This document shows positions 1 to 6,114 of a DNA stretch of 16,867 nucleotides, piece by piece (within the stretch, counting starts at the first letter, position 1; the number at the start of each line of letters is the position of its first letter). The notes under the pieces were generated by a model. That model did not search any database. It was not told the DNA's origin and saw nothing but the letters and a program-made list of their open reading frames with translations. Position numbers and translations under genes: made by a program. Location: assembly GCA_964493095.1 (NCBI GenBank), contig CAZBNG010000044.1, positions 1 through 16,867 of the forward strand, given 5' to 3'. This stretch comes from CAYXSX01 sp964493095 (GTDB lineage: Bacteria > Pseudomonadota > Alphaproteobacteria > Micavibrionales > Micavibrionaceae).

Positions 1-150
1 CAGCATGGGCGCGACCCCGACCAGCCCGTTTCCGTGGTCCTGACGACCCATGAAGCGCTTCATGCGGATATGACGCAGGCCTGCCGGGTTATCCACGAAT
101 CCGGCGTAACGCTTGACGAGCCTTGCCTGATGCGGGTTGAAGAGTTATAA
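1..150 (+). CDS. hom: Homoserine dehydrogenase, C-terminal end (partial)
   Basis: The window opens inside this gene; 49 codons and the TAA stop remain. The visible residues (PVSVVLTTHEA near the start, LMRVEEL at the end) match the C-terminal ACT-type regulatory domain of alphaproteobacterial homoserine dehydrogenase, where the protein ends in a similar I/V-R-I/V-EEL. The full enzyme reduces aspartate semialdehyde to homoserine for threonine and methionine synthesis, and the ACT domain normally senses threonine. The catalytic part lies outside the window. glpX follows 30 bp downstream on the same strand, so the two are probably co-transcribed, and hom-glpX-recJ is a known alphaproteobacterial order. 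Identification rests on a short tail plus context. Confidence 0.82.
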   Translation, partial: QHGRDPDQPVSVVLTTHEALHADMTQACRVIHESGVTLDEPCLMRVEEL

Positions 151-180
151 GAAAGCCGCAATTGAAAAAAGGAACGGATT

Positions 181-1188
181 ATGTCAGCACAGCCGAAGCC
201 TGCCAACACACCAAAACTGGATTTTTACATGGATAGAAACCTCGCTCTTGAAGTCGTTCGCGTTACCGAAGCCGCCGCGTTGGCGGCCTCCCTGCAGGTG
301 GGGCGCGGCGATAAGGTCACCGCGGATCAGGTGGCCGTGGATGCCATGCGCAACGCGCTTAATTCGCTGCACATGCAGGGCCGCGTTGTCATCGGCGAAG
401 GTGAGCGCGACGAAGCGCCGATGCTTTATATCGGCGAAGAGGTGGGTGACGGCAAAGGCCCCAAAATCGATATCGCTCTCGATCCTCTGGAAGGTACGGA
501 TATTACGGCCTCCGGCGGTCCCAACGCTTTGGCCGTGGTGGCGATGACCGACGAGGGCGGATTCCTGAACGCGCCCGATGTCTATATGGATAAAATCGCC
601 GTGGGCAAGGGGGTTAACCCGAATGTTCTTGATCTGGACGCGCCGATCGGCGACGTGCTGGCCAAAGTGGCGAAAGAAAAGGGCGGCAGGGTTGAGGAAC
701 TGATGGTCTGCATTCTTGACCGTCCGCGTCACGAGCAGTTGATCAACGATGTCCGTGCCGCCGGCGCGCGCATCACCCTGATCGGCGATGGCGATGTTTC
801 CGCCGTGATCGCGACGACCGACCCCGATACGGGTATCGATATGTATGTCGGCAATGGCGGCGCGCCCGAAGGCGTTCTGGCCGCGGCGGCGCTGCAATGT
901 ATCGGCGGTTCCATGCTCGGGCGGCTGAAATTCCGCAATAACGATGAAATCGCCCGCGCGGAAAAATGGGGGATCAGCGACCTGGATAAAATTTACACGA
1001 CGGACGATCTGGCCAAGCCCGATAATGTGATGTTTGCGGCAACGGGCGTGACAGACGGCGCTATGCTGCGCGGTGTGCGCCGCTTTGCGGGCGGGGCGAA
1101 AACCTCATCCATCGTGATGCGTTCCAAATCGGGCACGGTGCGCCGCGTTGAAGCGACGCATAACTTCAAGCGCAAGAACTGGATTTAG
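181..1188 (+). CDS. glpX: Fructose-1,6-bisphosphatase class II (GlpX)
   Basis: 335 aa, the usual GlpX length (E. coli about 336). It removes the C1 phosphate of fructose 1,6-bisphosphate in gluconeogenesis, in the cytoplasm, with divalent metal. Visible signatures of the lithium-sensitive phosphatase fold are IGEGERDEAPMLYIGE (71-86), the metal-binding DPLEGT (101-106) and GGAPEG (226-231). The start is ATG with an AAAGGA ribosome site 7-8 bases upstream. Some family members also act on sedoheptulose bisphosphate; that cannot be decided here. The 3' end, encoding NFKRKNWI, is present a second time in diverged form 89 bp downstream (see the repeat entry). A tail-to-tail minus-strand gene separates it from recJ, its usual neighbour. 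Confidence 0.96.
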   Translation: MSAQPKPANTPKLDFYMDRNLALEVVRVTEAAALAASLQVGRGDKVTADQVAVDAMRNALNSLHMQGRVVIGEGERDEAPMLYIGEEVGDGKGPKIDIALDPLEGTDITASGGPNALAVVAMTDEGGFLNAPDVYMDKIAVGKGVNPNVLDLDAPIGDVLAKVAKEKGGRVEELMVCILDRPRHEQLINDVRAAGARITLIGDGDVSAVIATTDPDTGIDMYVGNGGAPEGVLAAAALQCIGGSMLGRLKFRNNDEIARAEKWGISDLDKIYTTDDLAKPDNVMFAATGVTDGAMLRGVRRFAGGAKTSSIVMRSKSGTVRRVEATHNFKRKNWI

Positions 1189-1282
1189 TTTTTTAGCTAA
1201 ATGTTATCGAGTGCGTAATCGGTTGGATGTGTCGGATCTAGGCGACCTATAGCTTCAAGCGTAAGAACCGGATTTAGTTTTT
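1153..1282. repeat. Direct repeat: duplicated 3' end of glpX
   Basis: Positions 1153-1193 (the last codons of glpX, its stop and the following T-run) recur at 1242-1282 with 5 differences in 41 bases; the shared core is CTTCAAGCG-AAGAAC-GGATTTAGTTTTT. The second copy reads as SFKRKNRI-stop but is not attached to any gene. The period is 89 bp, so it is out of frame with glpX. The second copy ends exactly where the stop codon of the minus-strand gene begins. It looks like a leftover of a recombination or 3'-end-targeted insertion that regenerated the end of glpX. Confidence 0.8.
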
Positions 1283-1811
1283 ACAGCATTCGGCGTGGGG
1301 CTGATGAAGTTATAGTGAGCCTCTCGCCAGTCGTTGGATTTTGAGCGTAATCTGCCAATGCGCTGCGATGGCCCTCCGTTACAAACTCTACATAACCTTG
1401 TGCCACCAAACTTCTTAACTCTTCAAGGTCGGCTCTTGTTGCTATATTTTTATGCGTTGACGGATCGAACTCGCATACCCTCCTGTGCGGTGCGCCTATA
1501 GGTACACGTTTATCACCCTTGGCGTTGACGGCAAAAATTTGTGTCAGAGGATTTGGATTCCTTTCACTACCAGGGCTATCATGACGTTCTATAATTCTAA
1601 AACCGCGAAGTTGAGAACCCAGTGTTTCTAAATCTTCTGGTTTCATGCAGTCTTTTATATTTAATCCTGAAAGACGTTCATCATAGCCGGGGAAGTTAGG
1701 TGTTACTGTGAACTTGTCATGCTGGGTTGGCACATATTTACCTAATTTGAATCCCTTCCGCCAAATTTCATCTGTGATTTGGGCAAGTGATAAAGGGGTT
1801 TCTTCAGACAT
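1281..1811 (-). CDS. Hypothetical protein, probably acquired
   Basis: 176 aa, no family recognised. It is soluble-looking: no signal peptide, no hydrophobic segment, many charged residues, with a Pro/Gly-rich centre and a predicted helix around THKNIATRADLEELRSLVAQG near residues 119-139. Only two Cys and no obvious catalytic motif were seen. The start is ATG with a clear GAGGAGC ribosome site (complement of 1816-1822) and a separate promoter further upstream, so it is likely expressed. Its bases are visibly more AT-rich than glpX and recJ on either side, it runs opposite to them, it interrupts a conserved gene pair, and it abuts a duplicated glpX end. I infer horizontal acquisition; function unknown. 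Confidence 0.7.
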   Translation of the reverse strand: MSEETPLSLAQITDEIWRKGFKLGKYVPTQHDKFTVTPNFPGYDERLSGLNIKDCMKPEDLETLGSQLRGFRIIERHDSPGSERNPNPLTQIFAVNAKGDKRVPIGAPHRRVCEFDPSTHKNIATRADLEELRSLVAQGYVEFVTEGHRSALADYAQNPTTGERLTITSSAPRRML

Positions 1812-1843
1812 GATAGCTCCTCATAAATAACCGGCTTTCTATT

Positions 1844-1871
1844 TGCATAACGAAACATTTTAATATGTCAA
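1844..1871 (-). promoter_or_regulatory. Promoter of the hypothetical gene
   Basis: On the minus strand a perfect TTGACA (complement of 1866-1871) is followed after 16 bases by TATGCA (complement of 1844-1849), in an AT-rich stretch 33-60 bases upstream of the ATG. The -35 is ideal and the -10 is only fair. It suggests that the gene carries its own sigma70-type promoter. Confidence 0.5.
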
Positions 1872-1922
1872 TATTTTTTCTCTTTCATACAAAATTCGTG
1901 ATCGGTCGTGTAAAGTAAACAG

Positions 1923-3734
1923 ATGCCTGATTCCTTGCCGCAAAACTCCCTGAACAAATCCCGCTGGGTGATGCCGGATGCGCCGATGGATGCGGTGGAG
2001 CGCATGGCGCGCAGCCAAAACGTGCCGGAGATCGTGGCGCGGCTGCTGGTCGGGCGGGGCATTGCGCCGGAGGACGCGCCGGGATTTTTAAACCCGACGC
2101 TGAAAGATAATTTCCCCGATCCCTTTACCATGGCGGGTATGGAGGGCGCGGCGCAGTTCCTTGCCCGCGCCGTTATTGATAAGCGCAAAATCGCCATTTT
2201 CGGGGATTTCGATGTGGACGGCGCGACCTCTTCGGCGCTGCTGCACCGTTTTTTCAAGGCCTGCGGCGCGGATACGCCGATTTATATTCCGGACCGGCTT
2301 TCGGAAGGCTACGGCCCGAATATCGGTGCGCTCCAGACCCTGAAGGATCAAGGGGCGGACATCGTGATCATGGTGGATTGTGGCACCACCGCCTTTGAAA
2401 CGGTGAAAGCGGGGCGTGAGCTGGGGCTGGATATCGTTATTCTCGACCACCACGAAGCCGAGGAAACCCTGCCCGAAGCCAATTACGTGATTAACCCGAA
2501 GCGCCGGGACGACGCCTCGGGGCTGGATATGCTCGCCGCCGTGGGTGTGGCGTTTATGGCCTGCGTGGCGATTAATAACAAGCTGCGCACGCTTGACGCA
2601 TTTTCGGGTCAAAGTGAACCGCCGCTGAAAGACTGGCTAGATATCGTCGCTCTGGGAACGGTTTGCGACATGGTGCCGCTGACGGGGGTGAACCGCCTTT
2701 TGGTGCGCGCTGGCTTTGCCCGCATGCAAAAAACGGACAATACGGGGCTTAAGGCGTTGTTGGGCGTGGCGCGGGTAAGCGGCGAACTGACCCCTTACCA
2801 CGCCGGGTTTGTGCTGGGGCCGCGCATCAATGCGGGAAGCCGCGTGCACAAGGCTGATCTGGGCGCGCGCCTGCTCTCCACCGAAGACGGGGAGGAAGCA
2901 AGCAGCATCGCCTGGACGCTCAATGACTGCAACGATCACCGCAAGGAAGTGCAGGCATCCATGGAGCGCGATGCCGTGGCCATCGTCGAGGCGCAGGGGC
3001 TGGATCAAAACCCGGCAATTATCGTCAGTCTTGAGGACGGGCACCCCGGCCTTAGCGGGCTGGTGGCCGGGCGGCTGAAGGAAAAATACGGCAAGCCCGC
3101 CTGCGTGGTGACCTATGCGCCATCCCTTGACAGCGGAGAGCGGGAAGGGCGCGGCTCCGGGCGCTCGGTCCCCGGCGTGCATATCGCGCAGGCCTTTATC
3201 GATGCGCGGGCCGCCGGGCTGCTGGAAAAGGGCGGCGGGCATGCCATGGCGGGCGGATTTACCATCAGGCCGGAAAGGCTGGAGGAATTTACCGTCTTTA
3301 TGAACAAACATATCGCCGGGCAGATGCAGGCCGGGGAAACGGCGGTTGAGACTATTATTGACGCGCTGCTGAGCGTGCGCGGTGCGCGGCCCGATATTGT
3401 TAAAATGATTCATGATAATGTCGGCCCGTTCGGGCAGGGCTTTGAAGAGCCGCTTTTCGTGCTCCAGAATGTCCGGGTCCACAGCGTCGATGTGGTCGGG
3501 GAAAACCACGTGCGGGCGATGGTCAGCGACTGGGAAGGCGGCGGGCGGATGAAGGCTATGGCCTTTCGCGCCGCCGACACACCGCTCGGGCAGGCGCTGC
3601 TGAAGGGGAAGACGGATTCCTTCCACCTGCTGGGCACGCTGAAAATCGATAACTGGGGCGGGCAGGACAAGGTGGAGATGCATATCAAAGATGCCTCCTA
3701 CGCCATGGCGCACGCGCAAAAAGCGGCGGTTTAA
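1923..3734 (+). CDS. recJ: Single-stranded-DNA-specific exonuclease RecJ
   Basis: 603 aa, typical for RecJ. It degrades single-stranded DNA 5' to 3' in recombination and repair in the cytoplasm. DHH-family motifs are in order: DFDVDG (95-100, metal), VDCGTTA (151-157), ILDHHE (173-178, the name-giving DHH), then GSRVHKADLGARLL in the linker half, GLSGLVAGRLKEKYGKP in the DHHA1 domain, and GGGHAMAGGF (437-446), the conserved DHHA1 nucleic-acid loop. A C-terminal OB-like region follows. The start at 1923 gives a normal N-terminus but has only a weak ribosome site (AAAGT). It normally lies directly behind glpX in alphaproteobacteria; here about 730 bp with a foreign-looking gene intervene. Confidence 0.95.
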   Translation: MPDSLPQNSLNKSRWVMPDAPMDAVERMARSQNVPEIVARLLVGRGIAPEDAPGFLNPTLKDNFPDPFTMAGMEGAAQFLARAVIDKRKIAIFGDFDVDGATSSALLHRFFKACGADTPIYIPDRLSEGYGPNIGALQTLKDQGADIVIMVDCGTTAFETVKAGRELGLDIVILDHHEAEETLPEANYVINPKRRDDASGLDMLAAVGVAFMACVAINNKLRTLDAFSGQSEPPLKDWLDIVALGTVCDMVPLTGVNRLLVRAGFARMQKTDNTGLKALLGVARVSGELTPYHAGFVLGPRINAGSRVHKADLGARLLSTEDGEEASSIAWTLNDCNDHRKEVQASMERDAVAIVEAQGLDQNPAIIVSLEDGHPGLSGLVAGRLKEKYGKPACVVTYAPSLDSGEREGRGSGRSVPGVHIAQAFIDARAAGLLEKGGGHAMAGGFTIRPERLEEFTVFMNKHIAGQMQAGETAVETIIDALLSVRGARPDIVKMIHDNVGPFGQGFEEPLFVLQNVRVHSVDVVGENHVRAMVSDWEGGGRMKAMAFRAADTPLGQALLKGKTDSFHLLGTLKIDNWGGQDKVEMHIKDASYAMAHAQKAAV

Positions 3735-3742
3735 ACAAAACC

Positions 3743-3772
3743 TTGATTTTCAAAGCGCTTCGGCGTTATAAA
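3743..3772 (+). promoter_or_regulatory. Putative promoter of the que operon
   Basis: TTGATT (3743-3748), an 18-base spacer and TATAAA (3767-3772). Transcription would begin at about 3779, one base before the 5' strand of the riboswitch P1 stem. That fit between predicted start site and aptamer is the best support; no other convincing promoter was found between recJ and queC. Confidence 0.55.
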
Positions 3773-3863
3773 GGCCGCGCAGCCGGTCGCAGACCTTACC
3801 CGGCTGAGACCTAAGATTAGGGTTTTTATACAATTCTGTTCGAAAATAATAGAAAAAGGACAA

Positions 3864-3908
3864 GTTTTATTCGTTTATGACATGCCAGCATATTAAAACG
3901 AATAAAAC
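3864..3908. repeat. Internal palindrome 1 of the MITE
   Basis: A perfect 13-bp inverted repeat, GTTTTATTCGTTT (3864-3876) with its complement at 3896-3908, around a 19-base loop. It lies in the left half of the element and would form a strong AT-rich hairpin in the queC leader transcript. Confidence 0.85.
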
Positions 3909-3950
3909 GCGGGAATTTTTGTTTTATTTTAGAACCTTGGAAAGGCGCTG

Positions 3951-4035
3951 CAAATTTTTGTCTATGAACTTTCAAAATGTTAGGAATTAGCCCACTAGTT
4001 CCGGCACATTTTTCAAGCCCATAGACAAAAATTTG
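3951..4035. repeat. Internal palindrome 2 of the MITE (long hairpin)
   Basis: A perfect 16-bp inverted repeat: CAAATTTTTGTCTATG (3951-3966) with its complement at 4020-4035. Inside the 53-base loop are nested complementary pairs, AAAATGT (3974-3980) with ACATTTT, and GGAA (3983-3986) with TTCC, so the whole 85 bases could fold as one long interrupted hairpin. It ends 7 bases before the right inverted terminus. Confidence 0.85.
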
Positions 4036-4098
4036 ACTAGCGCAGAATGGATAAAAACCCTGATCTTAGGTCTGAATAGCGAAAACAAGGAAAAACAA

Positions 4099-4842
4099 AT
4101 GGCTACACCCATCAGGACACTGGTTGTCTGCTCCGGCGGGCTGGATTCCACCACACTGGCGTATAAAGTTGCGAATGACCCGGAGCGCGAGCTTATCGGG
4201 CTCCTGTCCTTTGATTACGGCCAGCGCCACAAGAAAGAGCTGGATTTTGCCGCCAAAGCGGCGCAGCGTTTCGGTGTCTTTCATGAAATCATCGATATTG
4301 CGCATATCGGCGCGCTGCTCAGCGGCTGTGCCCTGACGGATTCAGATAATGTCGAGGTGCCCGACGGCCATTACGCCGAGCAAACGATGAAAATCACCAT
4401 CGTGCCCAACCGCAACGCGATCATGCTGACCATCGCTTACGGGCTGGCGGCTTCGCGTCATGCGCAGGCGGTTGCCACGGCGGTTCACGGCGGGGACCAT
4501 TTTATTTACCCCGATTGCCGCCCGCCTTTTGTCGAAAGCTTTGACCGCATGCAGAAATACGCGCTGGCCGATGTCGCGGATATAGAGCTCTATACGCCGT
4601 TCCTGCACAAGGACAAGGCGGATATTGCGCAAGAAGCGGCGGCGCTAGGCCTGCCGTTTGATGAAACATGGTCGTGTTACAAGGGCGGGGAAATTCATTG
4701 CGGGCGCTGCGGCACCTGCGTGGAGCGGCAGGAGGCTTTCCATCTGGCGGGGCTGGAAGATCCCACGGTTTACGAAGATACCCAGTACTGGATCGGCGCC
4801 TGTGAACGGGCGGCGGCCAGTGGCCATAAAAACAAGCGTTAG
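4099..4842 (+). CDS. queC: 7-cyano-7-deazaguanine synthase QueC
   Basis: 247 aa. It converts 7-carboxy-7-deazaguanine (CDG) to preQ0 with ATP and ammonia, in the cytoplasm. The PP-loop ATP motif SGGLDS is at 12-17. The Zn site is C193, C201, C204 and C207 (SCYKGG..HCGRCGTC), and HGGDH and FDYGQRH are also present as in the family. I start at ATG 4099 because AAGGA lies 7 bases upstream and MATPIRTLVVCSGG fits the family. The frame also opens from a TTG at 4033, but that lies in the MITE hairpin. First gene of queC-queD-queE-queF; queD starts 15 bases after its stop. The riboswitch tail overlaps its ribosome site. Confidence 0.96.
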   Translation: MATPIRTLVVCSGGLDSTTLAYKVANDPERELIGLLSFDYGQRHKKELDFAAKAAQRFGVFHEIIDIAHIGALLSGCALTDSDNVEVPDGHYAEQTMKITIVPNRNAIMLTIAYGLAASRHAQAVATAVHGGDHFIYPDCRPPFVESFDRMQKYALADVADIELYTPFLHKDKADIAQEAAALGLPFDETWSCYKGGEIHCGRCGTCVERQEAFHLAGLEDPTVYEDTQYWIGACERAAASGHKNKR

Positions 4843-4857
4843 GGCGGGAGATGTAAA

Positions 4858-5214
4858 ATGTTTAAAATAACCAAGGAATATCATTTTTCCGCCTCGCATC
4901 AGCTCCACGGGCTGGCCGAGGATCACCCCTGTTCGCGCCTGCACGGGCATAATTACATCGTGCGGGTGGAATTATCGGCTAAGGGGCTGAATGAAACCGG
5001 ATTTGTCCGCGATTACCGAGAGCTTGATGCGCTTAAGGTCTATATCGATGAGGAAATCGACCACCGTCATTTGAATGAGGTGCTGGGTGACGATGAAACG
5101 ACGGCGGAAAAACTGGCGCGTCATTTTTACGACTGGTGCAAGGCGCGGTGGCCCGAGGTCAGCGCCGTCAGTGTCTCCGAAACGCCCAAGACATGGGCGA
5201 GATATGAGCCATAG
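4858..5214 (+). CDS. queD: 6-carboxy-5,6,7,8-tetrahydropterin synthase QueD
   Basis: 118 aa, usual length for QueD in the 6-pyruvoyl-tetrahydropterin synthase family. It converts 7,8-dihydroneopterin triphosphate to 6-carboxytetrahydropterin, the first committed step to queuosine. Zn-binding His are H14, H29 and H31 (SASHQL and HGHNY); Cys25 is the likely catalytic thiol; DHRHLN (68-73) gives the second catalytic His; E108 lies in SVSETPKTWARY and should bind the pterin. The ribosome site GGGAG is 9 bases before the ATG. It is 15 bases behind queC and probably translationally linked to it. A palindromic repeat separates it from queE. Confidence 0.95.
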   Translation: MFKITKEYHFSASHQLHGLAEDHPCSRLHGHNYIVRVELSAKGLNETGFVRDYRELDALKVYIDEEIDHRHLNEVLGDDETTAEKLARHFYDWCKARWPEVSAVSVSETPKTWARYEP

Positions 5215-5235
5215 AGCACGAACCTTAAAATAATT

Positions 5236-5297
5236 GTCTTCTCCGCGAAGGCGGGGATCTTTGCGAAACGGAAAAAGATTCCCGCTTGCGCGGGAAA
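5236..5297. repeat. Two-hairpin palindromic repeat between queD and queE
   Basis: The second hairpin is perfect: TTCCCGC (5279-5285), TTGC loop, GCGGGAA (5290-5296). The first is weaker: CCGC (5243-5246) with GCGG (5251-5254). ATCTTT (5257-5262) and AAAGAT (5274-5279) can pair between them. This is the CCCGCGAAGGCGGGAAT style of dispersed palindrome common in proteobacterial genomes. Its right arm supplies the only purine-rich stretch near the queE start, so hairpin formation could affect queE translation. Confidence 0.75.
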
Positions 5298-5308
5298 AGC
5301 AGAAAAAA

Positions 5309-6013
5309 ATGACACAGGAAACGATCCGCATCAGTGAAATTTTTGGACCCACAATTCAGGGGGAGGGCGCGCTGATCGGGCAACCAACAGTGTTTGTGCG
5401 CACGGGCGGTTGCGATTACCGATGCACATGGTGCGATACACCGCATGCCGTGGATAGCGAATTCCGCCACGAATGGAAACCTATGAGCGCGGTGGACATC
5501 ATGGCGCAGGTGGAAACACTTTCCGGCGGAAAACCGCTGATGGTATCGCTCTCCGGGGGGAACCCCGCTATCCAGCCGCTTGGGGAATTGATCCGGCTGG
5601 GCCATGAGAAGGGGTATAAATTCGCACTGGAGACACAGGGGTCTGTGGCGCAGGAATGGTTCAATGACCTCGATCTGCTCACGCTGAGCCCGAAACCACC
5701 CTCAAGCGCGATGAAAACGGACTGGAAAAAGTTCGATGAATGTCTTAAGAATGTAGGGAAACATACTGAAATTGCTTTAAAAATCGTTGTTTTTGATCAG
5801 GATGATTATGATTATGCCCGCACGCGGCGTTATCCGCATCTGCCGCTTTATCTCCAGCCCGGCAATCACAGTGTGAGCGGCGCGGTTGACATTACGGGTT
5901 TGCAATCCAGATTACTCTGGTTGTCGGAACAGGTAACTAAAGACGGCTGGTTTGAAGCCACGGTTTTGCCCCAGCTGCATGTGATGATCTGGGGTAATCA
6001 GAGAGGGGTTTGA
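5309..6013 (+). CDS. queE: 7-carboxy-7-deazaguanine synthase QueE (radical SAM)
   Basis: 234 aa. It uses a 4Fe-4S cluster and S-adenosylmethionine to contract 6-carboxytetrahydropterin to 7-carboxy-7-deazaguanine. The cluster motif C35-x3-C39-x2-C42 sits in RTGGCDYRCTWCDTPHA. FGPTIQGEGALIGQPTVF (12-29) precedes it, the GGNPA motif follows at about 93-97, and the C-terminus PQLHVMIWGNQRGV is typical of the family. I chose ATG 5309: the frame extends upstream to a TTG at 5234, but those 25 codons are translated palindromic repeat. The ribosome site is poor (GGGAAAAG about 12 bases upstream). Third gene of the que operon. Confidence 0.95.
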   Translation: MTQETIRISEIFGPTIQGEGALIGQPTVFVRTGGCDYRCTWCDTPHAVDSEFRHEWKPMSAVDIMAQVETLSGGKPLMVSLSGGNPAIQPLGELIRLGHEKGYKFALETQGSVAQEWFNDLDLLTLSPKPPSSAMKTDWKKFDECLKNVGKHTEIALKIVVFDQDDYDYARTRRYPHLPLYLQPGNHSVSGAVDITGLQSRLLWLSEQVTKDGWFEATVLPQLHVMIWGNQRGV

Positions 6014-6018
6014 TTTTT

Positions 6019-6100
6019 GTCGTCATTGCGAGCCGAAGGCGAAGCAATCTTATACGCTAAAAAAAGATTGCCGCGTCGCTTACGCTCCTCGCAATGACGA
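6019..6100. repeat. Palindromic repeat between queE and queF
   Basis: The ends TCGTCATTGCGAG (6019-6031) and CTCGCAATGACGA (6088-6100) are perfect 13-bp inverted repeats. Further inside, GCAATCTT (6043-6050) pairs with AAGATTGC (6064-6071). The whole 82-bp unit is one imperfect hairpin of the widespread GTCATTGCGAG...CTCGCAATGAC type seen in many proteobacteria. It ends 14 bases before the queF start, just ahead of that gene's ribosome site. Confidence 0.88.
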
Positions 6101-6114
6101 GAAGGGAAAGAATA

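Larger units (their letters stand above)
3808..4072. mobile_element. MITE-like non-autonomous element inside the riboswitch
   Basis: The ends are inverted copies: 3807-3829 and the complement of 4051-4073 agree at 22 of 23 bases (the single difference is a G-U pair in RNA). The similarity continues with one substitution and one indel to about 3838/4043. TGA flanks both sides (3805-3807 and 4073-4075), which fits a 3-bp target duplication. The 265-bp body is AT-rich, holds two long palindromes and has no credible gene; a 37-codon frame at 3877-3990 lacks a placed ribosome site. A 3-bp TNA target with termini beginning GA resembles the IS1031 subgroup of IS5 elements, so a transposase of that kind elsewhere in the genome may have moved it; that link is inference. 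Confidence 0.78.
3780..4090 (+). promoter_or_regulatory. preQ1-I riboswitch, split by an inserted element
   Basis: The 5' half is a perfect 7-bp stem, CAGCCGG (3780-3786) with CCGGCTG (3800-3806). Its 13-base loop starts TCGCAG and ends TTAC. The 3' half is the tail 4074-4090, ending GAAAACAAGG. From memory, the Thermoanaerobacter tengcongensis preQ1-I aptamer has the same loop start UCGCAG, the same AC before the 3' stem strand, and a tail ending CAAAACAAGG. Its last bases, like these, belong to the ribosome site, here AAGGA at 4087-4091, 7 bases before the queC ATG. The downstream genes make preQ1, so feedback at translation is expected. Odd points are a loop about 3 bases longer than in that aptamer, a competing GGTC/GACC mini-hairpin (3785-3795), and 265 bp of mobile DNA between stem and tail. 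Assignment is by eye, without a covariance search. Confidence 0.72.

Noticed and set aside
184..897. Long minus-strand open frames across glpX, recJ, the helicase, lptD and the transporter
   Set aside because: They mirror well-supported genes on the other strand, lack ribosome sites and resemble no protein family; GC-biased codons create them.
3780..3830. Rho-independent terminator of recJ (GC stem, small CCTA/TAGG hairpin, then TTTTT)
   Set aside because: The GC stem is 16 bases from the T-run, and the T-run belongs to the MITE terminus. The loop sequence and downstream queC fit a preQ1 aptamer better, although some termination in the insert cannot be excluded.
3877..3990. A 37-codon open frame inside the MITE
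   Set aside because: No placed ribosome site (AGGA is 16 bases away), it overlaps two palindromes, and there is no recognisable protein.
4033..4098. QueC starting at a TTG (4033), 22 codons further upstream
   Set aside because: The extra codons are translated MITE sequence and the riboswitch tail; ATG 4099 has a well-placed AAGGA and the usual family N-terminus.
5234..5308. QueE starting at TTG 5234
   Set aside because: Those codons are the palindromic repeat; QueE homologues begin near ATG 5309.
6094..6114. QueF starting at ATG 6094
   Set aside because: It lies in the arm of the palindromic repeat without a ribosome site; ATG 6115 has AAGGGA upstream.
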